NCBI GenBank assembly: GCA_942491555.1
Contig: CALOBN010000003.1
Location: forward strand, 186,001-250,000
Direction: 5' to 3'
Source of the DNA: Marinihelvus sp942491555
Lineage (GTDB): Bacteria; Pseudomonadota; Gammaproteobacteria; Xanthomonadales; SZUA-36
Length of the DNA stretch: 64,000 bases
A model generated the notes under the pieces. That model saw only the letters and a program-made list of their open reading frames with translations, made no database searches and had not been told where the DNA came from. Shown here in pieces: positions 59,949 through 64,000 of the stretch. The stretch's first letter is position 1; each line of letters starts with the position of its first letter. Made by a program: the position numbers and the translations under genes.

Positions 59949-60247
59949 GCCTGTTCCGAATCGGAAACGAGACGCCATCACTGGCACTGGGTCGCGTTAC
60001 ACTGGACAGCATGGCGCTGGCGGCAACTCTTCTGACTTATTCCGAACAAAACGCGGAATATACACAGGCCCTTCAGAGGATGATTGATTACAACCAGCTG
60101 ACCCTGACCGATGAGATGCAGCTTTACGAGCGCGAACCGGTTTATTTTGATCAGGACCGCGTTGCAAGGTTGATTCAGCGCCCTGCCGAATCCTGGACGA
60201 TTAACAGCAACAAGCAGACCACTCATGACCGAAATTCGCCAGATTAA
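59945..60247 (+). CDS. hypothetical protein between the kinase gene and ppc
   Basis: 100 residues. Overlaps the kinase stop by 4 bases (ATGA) and the ppc start by 23 bases. No signal peptide or motif; mostly helical (ALAATLLTYSEQNAEYTQAL...) with a polar C-terminus. Tight overlap at both ends supports translation within one operon; otherwise unrecognised. Confidence 0.55.
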   Translation: MSLFRIGNETPSLALGRVTLDSMALAATLLTYSEQNAEYTQALQRMIDYNQLTLTDEMQLYEREPVYFDQDRVARLIQRPAESWTINSNKQTTHDRNSPD

Positions 60248-62948
60248 TTTTCCGGAAAAAGATCTACCCCTTCGTGCGGATGTGAGCCTCATGGGCCAGC
60301 TGCTGGGTTCGGCGTTGCTGGAGCAACATGGTCCGGAACTGTTCGCTCAGATAGAGACCATTCGCACCGCCGCAATCGCCTGGCGTGAGGCCAGCGTCAG
60401 TGATTCTGCCGACCTGGAGTCACTGCTCGCGAGCCTTGATATGGAGAGCACCCAGCATATTGTTAAGGCCTTTTCTACCTATTTGCGCCTGGCCAACCTG
60501 GCTGAAAAGACCCATCGTATCCGGCGCCGGCGGGAGTACCAGAAAAATGATGCTGGCGCCCAGGCAGGGAGCCTTGAGGCCGTATTCACACAGCTGGCAG
60601 AACAGGGAGTGAGTGCCACGGCACTTTTGGAACAGATTGCCGTGTTAAGAATCCGGCCGGTTTTTACCGCCCATCCGACGGAGGCGACGCGGCGCAGTTT
60701 TCTTGAGAAAGAATACTCGATCATCCATCGCCTGACCGAGCGTGTGACCGGTGACCTTACGCCACAGGAGAACCAGCAGGTGCTGGACCGAATCCGTGAC
60801 ACGATCAATGCAGCCTGGCAAACCAGTGCTGTGCCCGGCGTCAAACCTACCGTTGCTGATGAACTGGATAATGTCCTGTTCTATCTCACCGATATCCTGT
60901 ACCGGGTGGTGGCCCCCTTTCAGGAGTCCCTCGAGCACGCTCTGGTCAAGGCTTACGGTCCTGACACGCCATGTCCGGACACCCGCGAACTGTTGCGCTT
61001 CGGCTCCTGGGTGGGTGGCGACATGGACGGCAACCCCTTCGTCACGGGCAAGACCCTGCTGGAATCTCTGCGCACGCAACGCGAAGCCATTATCCGCCGC
61101 TATCTCCCTGAAGTCAGGCGGCTGGCGCGCTACCTGAGCCAGACCATAGGTATGGCGGAGTTTGATCCGGAACTGCAGCCACGGCTGGCTCGCTACATCG
61201 AGCTAATGCCGCGTGAAGACCAGCGCATTCCCGCAAGACATCGCGAGATGCCCTATCGTTGCTTCCTCAATTTTGTGGCTGCCAAGCTGACCAATACCGC
61301 GCTGGACAGGGAACCGGCATACACCACGCCGGCGCAGTTCCAGCAGGACATTGAACTTGTCGCCCGCAGCCTTGAGCAGGGCAAGGGCCGTCATGCTGGT
61401 TTGTTCGGCCTGCGCCGGCTTCTGCGTAAAATTGAGACCTTTGGTTTTCATCTCGCCACCCTCGATACCAGGCAGGATGCCCTGTTGCATCGCACCGACC
61501 TGGGGGAAATCCTTGGTGAGCAGGGATGGCTGGAGCGTTCTGTTGAAGAGCGCACCCGGGTTTTGGCGGCGCAGTTGGCAAAGCCGGCACCAGCGGTGCC
61601 GCGAAAAACCGACCTGTCTCCCCAGGCACAGAGCACGCTCAGCGTGTTTGGCGCTATCACCGAGGCCCGCGAACGATTCGGCCCGGAGGCGACCGGCTTA
61701 TTCATTATCAGCATGACCCAGGGTGCAGATGATGTACTGACAACCATGGCCCTGGCACGCTTTGGCGGGTTGGGCGATGGCCAGGATGTGCCGCTGGATA
61801 TCGCACCCCTGCTGGAGACCGTCGATGATCTGGATGCCGGACCGGCCATTCTTGATCGCCTTCTGTCCATCGATGTGTACCGTGAGCACCTGCAGCGTCG
61901 TGGTAATCGCCAGGTCATCGTGGTGGGATATTCCGACAGCAACAAGGACAGTGGAATTCTTGCTGCGCGATGGGGGCTGTACGAGGCGCAGCGCCAACTG
62001 GTCGAATTGGGTAAACGACACGGCATCACCGTGCAGTTTTTTCATGGACGTGGTGGCACGGTCAGCCGTGGTGGCGGCAACCTCGTCAATGGCATCGAAG
62101 GCGCGCCGCCTGGCAGTATTGGCGGCTATCTGCGGGTTACCGAGCAGGGCGAAGTGATTAATCAGAAGTTTGGTATCCGCCCTATTGCCCTGCGCAACCT
62201 GGAGCTCATGACCGGTGCGGTGATCCGCCATCACCTTGCTGACACGGGACAGAATGCGACACCGGCACAGCACCAGATCATGGAGGAGATGGCGCGCACG
62301 TCCCGCGAGACCTTCCGGGCCCTGGTGTTCAACGACCCGGCTTTCATCCACTACTTTCGCACGGCCACACCGATTGATGTCATCGAACAACTCAATATTG
62401 GCTCAAGGCCCGCCTCCCGCCGCAGTGGGCATGGTATTGAAAACCTGCGCGCAATTCCCTGGGTGTTTTCCTGGGGTCAGGTTCGTATCGGTTTTCCAGG
62501 CGTGTACGGCGTGGGGACTGCACTTGAGCAGGCCATTGCCAGGCATGGTATCGACGCACTAAGGGACATGCTGCACAACTGGAGTTTTTTCCGCGGACTG
62601 ATTAATGACGTTGAAATGGTGCTGGGCAAATCAACCCTGGAAATTGGCCGTCGCTATGCTGAGCTGGCCGGCCCGGAGGCCGCACCGGTCTTCAACGCCA
62701 TAGAACGCGAGTTTGTGCTCACAACGCGCTGTATTCTGGAGCTGAAGGAAATCCCTGAGCTGCTGGCCGATCAGGAAACCTTGCGTCGCAATGTTCGCTT
62801 GCGAAATCCCTATGCCGATCCGATGCATCTCATGCAAATCGACCTGCTGCGGCGCTGGCGGGAAGGCGGGCGTAAAGATGATGAGCTGTTGTATGCGCTC
62901 AAATCCACGGTCAATGGTATCGCCCTGGCGATTCAGAACACCGGCTGA
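60225..62948 (+). CDS. ppc: phosphoenolpyruvate carboxylase
   Basis: A 907-residue PEPC that refills oxaloacetate from PEP and bicarbonate. Catalytic His150 in FTAHPTEATR, GYSDSNKDSGILAARW, the glycine loop FFHGRGGTVSRGGG, and the C-terminal QNTG that ends all bacterial PEPCs. Length is normal (E. coli 883). It is in an operon-like row with the kinase and the small gene upstream and EamA downstream. Confidence 0.97.
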   Translation: MTEIRQINFPEKDLPLRADVSLMGQLLGSALLEQHGPELFAQIETIRTAAIAWREASVSDSADLESLLASLDMESTQHIVKAFSTYLRLANLAEKTHRIRRRREYQKNDAGAQAGSLEAVFTQLAEQGVSATALLEQIAVLRIRPVFTAHPTEATRRSFLEKEYSIIHRLTERVTGDLTPQENQQVLDRIRDTINAAWQTSAVPGVKPTVADELDNVLFYLTDILYRVVAPFQESLEHALVKAYGPDTPCPDTRELLRFGSWVGGDMDGNPFVTGKTLLESLRTQREAIIRRYLPEVRRLARYLSQTIGMAEFDPELQPRLARYIELMPREDQRIPARHREMPYRCFLNFVAAKLTNTALDREPAYTTPAQFQQDIELVARSLEQGKGRHAGLFGLRRLLRKIETFGFHLATLDTRQDALLHRTDLGEILGEQGWLERSVEERTRVLAAQLAKPAPAVPRKTDLSPQAQSTLSVFGAITEARERFGPEATGLFIISMTQGADDVLTTMALARFGGLGDGQDVPLDIAPLLETVDDLDAGPAILDRLLSIDVYREHLQRRGNRQVIVVGYSDSNKDSGILAARWGLYEAQRQLVELGKRHGITVQFFHGRGGTVSRGGGNLVNGIEGAPPGSIGGYLRVTEQGEVINQKFGIRPIALRNLELMTGAVIRHHLADTGQNATPAQHQIMEEMARTSRETFRALVFNDPAFIHYFRTATPIDVIEQLNIGSRPASRRSGHGIENLRAIPWVFSWGQVRIGFPGVYGVGTALEQAIARHGIDALRDMLHNWSFFRGLINDVEMVLGKSTLEIGRRYAELAGPEAAPVFNAIEREFVLTTRCILELKEIPELLADQETLRRNVRLRNPYADPMHLMQIDLLRRWREGGRKDDELLYALKSTVNGIALAIQNTG

Positions 62949-62965
62949 GCCAGGCCATTCCGTCC

Positions 62966-63862
62966 ATGCCTGCCCGGGATCTAATCCTCGTCCTCATCAT
63001 CTGTATGGTCTGGGGATTTAATTTCGTCGCTGGCGCGGCAGCCATGACCGGTTTTCCGCCCATGTTGTTCATGGTGTTGCGCTTTTTGCTGGTTTTGTTG
63101 CTTGCCCTGCCACTGATTCGGCGTCCTCCGCCGGGGCAGTGGCTGCGCCTGGCAGCGGCTGCCATAGCAATGGGCGGTTTGCACTTTACCTTCATGTTCT
63201 GGGCGCTGGATTTATCGGACGATGTCACATCGATCGCCATCACGCAGAATATGTATATCCCCATTAGCGTTTTGCTGGCTGTGGTCCTCCTCAAAGAGCC
63301 GGTAGGCTGGCGAACCCTGGCTGCGACCGCAACCGCCTTCCTCGGTGTCATGATTGTGGGCTTTGACCCAATGGTTCTGGGTCAACTTGATGCCCTGGGC
63401 CTGATTCTGTTGTCGGCTTTTTTCCAGGCGCTCGCATCGGTCCTGATGCGCGGTTTGTATGGCATTCACCCGATCAGTTTCCAGGCGTGGACAGCGATCT
63501 TTTCCCTGCCCTTGCTGGCGCTCGCCAGCGGCCTGTTTGAGCAAGGCCAATGGGCAGCCATTGAAGCCGCGCAGCCCATTCACTGGGCAGCTCTGGCCTA
63601 CACGGTCGTCATGGCATCCCTGCTTGGACACGGGCTGTTCTTCTTCATGGTGCAGCGCCATCCCCTACCATTACTCATGCCATACATGCTCATGATGCCG
63701 CTGTTTGCAGCAATATTCGGCGTGCTCATCTGGGGTGACCGGCCCGGACCCCGCCTGCTGATCGGCGGCAGCCTGATCCTTGGCAGTATTCTGTTCATTA
63801 CCCTGCGCGGGCGTCGCAAGATCGAAAAGGTCCTGGACACGCGCTCCGCTGACCCGCAATGA
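62966..63862 (+). CDS. EamA/DMT-family transporter
   Basis: A 298-residue membrane protein with about ten helices in two EamA repeats (LVLIICMVWGFNFVAGAAAM at the start; SAFFQALASVLMRGLYGIHP in the second half). It resembles amino-acid exporters such as EamA/YdcZ of E. coli; substrate not deducible. It overlaps the next gene by 4 bases. Confidence 0.88.
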   Translation: MPARDLILVLIICMVWGFNFVAGAAAMTGFPPMLFMVLRFLLVLLLALPLIRRPPPGQWLRLAAAAIAMGGLHFTFMFWALDLSDDVTSIAITQNMYIPISVLLAVVLLKEPVGWRTLAATATAFLGVMIVGFDPMVLGQLDALGLILLSAFFQALASVLMRGLYGIHPISFQAWTAIFSLPLLALASGLFEQGQWAAIEAAQPIHWAALAYTVVMASLLGHGLFFFMVQRHPLPLLMPYMLMMPLFAAIFGVLIWGDRPGPRLLIGGSLILGSILFITLRGRRKIEKVLDTRSADPQ

Positions 63863-64000
63863 CGGCAGAATCCGCCCCCGCCAGCCTCACTGACGCCGGG
63901 GTGCATCGCCGGGTGCTTGCCATCTCCCTGCCGGCAATCCTGGCCAACTCCTCAACCCCACTGGTGGGTCTGGTTGATACCTGGGCGGTGGGTCATTTGC
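63859..64000 (+). CDS. MATE-family efflux transporter, 5' end only
   Basis: The first 47 residues of a gene cut by the window edge (MTAESAPASLTDAGVHRRVL, then ISLPAILANSSTPLVGLVDT). SLPAILANSSTPLVGLVDTW is typical of the first helix of DinF/MATE sodium- or proton-drug antiporters. ATG overlaps the EamA stop by 4 bases, so the two are co-transcribed. Family call rests on this short segment. Confidence 0.75.
   Translation, partial: MTAESAPASLTDAGVHRRVLAISLPAILANSSTPLVGLVDTWAVGHL

Overview
The window reads as a chromosomal segment of a moderately GC-rich gammaproteobacterium. Support for this: recA-recX-alaS-csrA-tRNA-Ser in one block, rpsP-rimM-trmD-rplS, rpsF-rpsR-rplI-dnaB-alr, rne divergent from rluC, a Kdo/lipid A operon (msbA-lpxK-kdsB), and a UvrY/GacA-type regulator. 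I cannot assign a genus. There is no integrase, IS element, phage gene, CRISPR array or rRNA operon; it is mostly housekeeping genome with small islands of unknown genes.

Layout. 0-2.3 kb: an SDHAF4-like assembly factor divergent from ygfZ, then a methyltransferase. 2.3-6.7 kb: ispG, pgsA, uvrC and a low-molecular-weight phosphatase. 6.8-8.6 kb: three uncharacterised exported proteins. 8.6-18.8 kb: a long leftward envelope block: lolC-lolD, comEC, exbB-exbD, msbA, lpxK, kdsB, ending in two copper chaperones for cytochrome oxidase (PCuAC, SCO). 18.9-23.2 kb: rluC and rne with a long structured leader. 23.3-28.2 kb: a GacA/UvrY-like regulator, an S9 peptidase and orphan genes. 28.3-37 kb: tRNA-Ser, csrA, alaS, recX, recA, cinA and mutS. 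37-44 kb: hslR, htpG (behind a heat-shock promoter), rplS, trmD, rimM, rpsP, an acetyltransferase remnant and ffh. 44-53 kb: a CcsA-like protein, radA, pspF, alr, dnaB, the S6/S18/L9 operon, a membrane methyltransferase and a deoxynucleoside kinase. 53-58 kb: serC-serA behind an Lrp-type regulator, divergent from phhA-phhB. 58-64 kb: a small membrane protein with a palindrome-rich upstream region, a fructosamine-kinase-like gene, ppc, an EamA transporter and the start of a MATE transporter.

Cooperating genes: GacA-type regulator and CsrA belong to one global post-transcriptional circuit, here 5 kb apart; msbA, lpxK, kdsB and lol genes all build the outer membrane; phhA/phhB make and recycle the reaction for tyrosine; recA/recX, mutS, radA and uvrC are DNA repair.

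Most unusual points: (1) an SDHAF4-family protein beside ygfZ, where enteric bacteria carry sdhE; (2) a dispersed palindromic repeat family with a 32-bp inverted repeat around a compact three-way-junction element between recX and alaS; (3) a cluster of single-base frameshifts from 38.5 to 42.75 kb that hits htpG, trmD, rimM, ffh and an acetyltransferase and most likely marks poor sequence; (4) a lolCD locus without lolE; (5) an RNase E with a canonical catalytic half and a histone-H1-like Lys/Ala tail.
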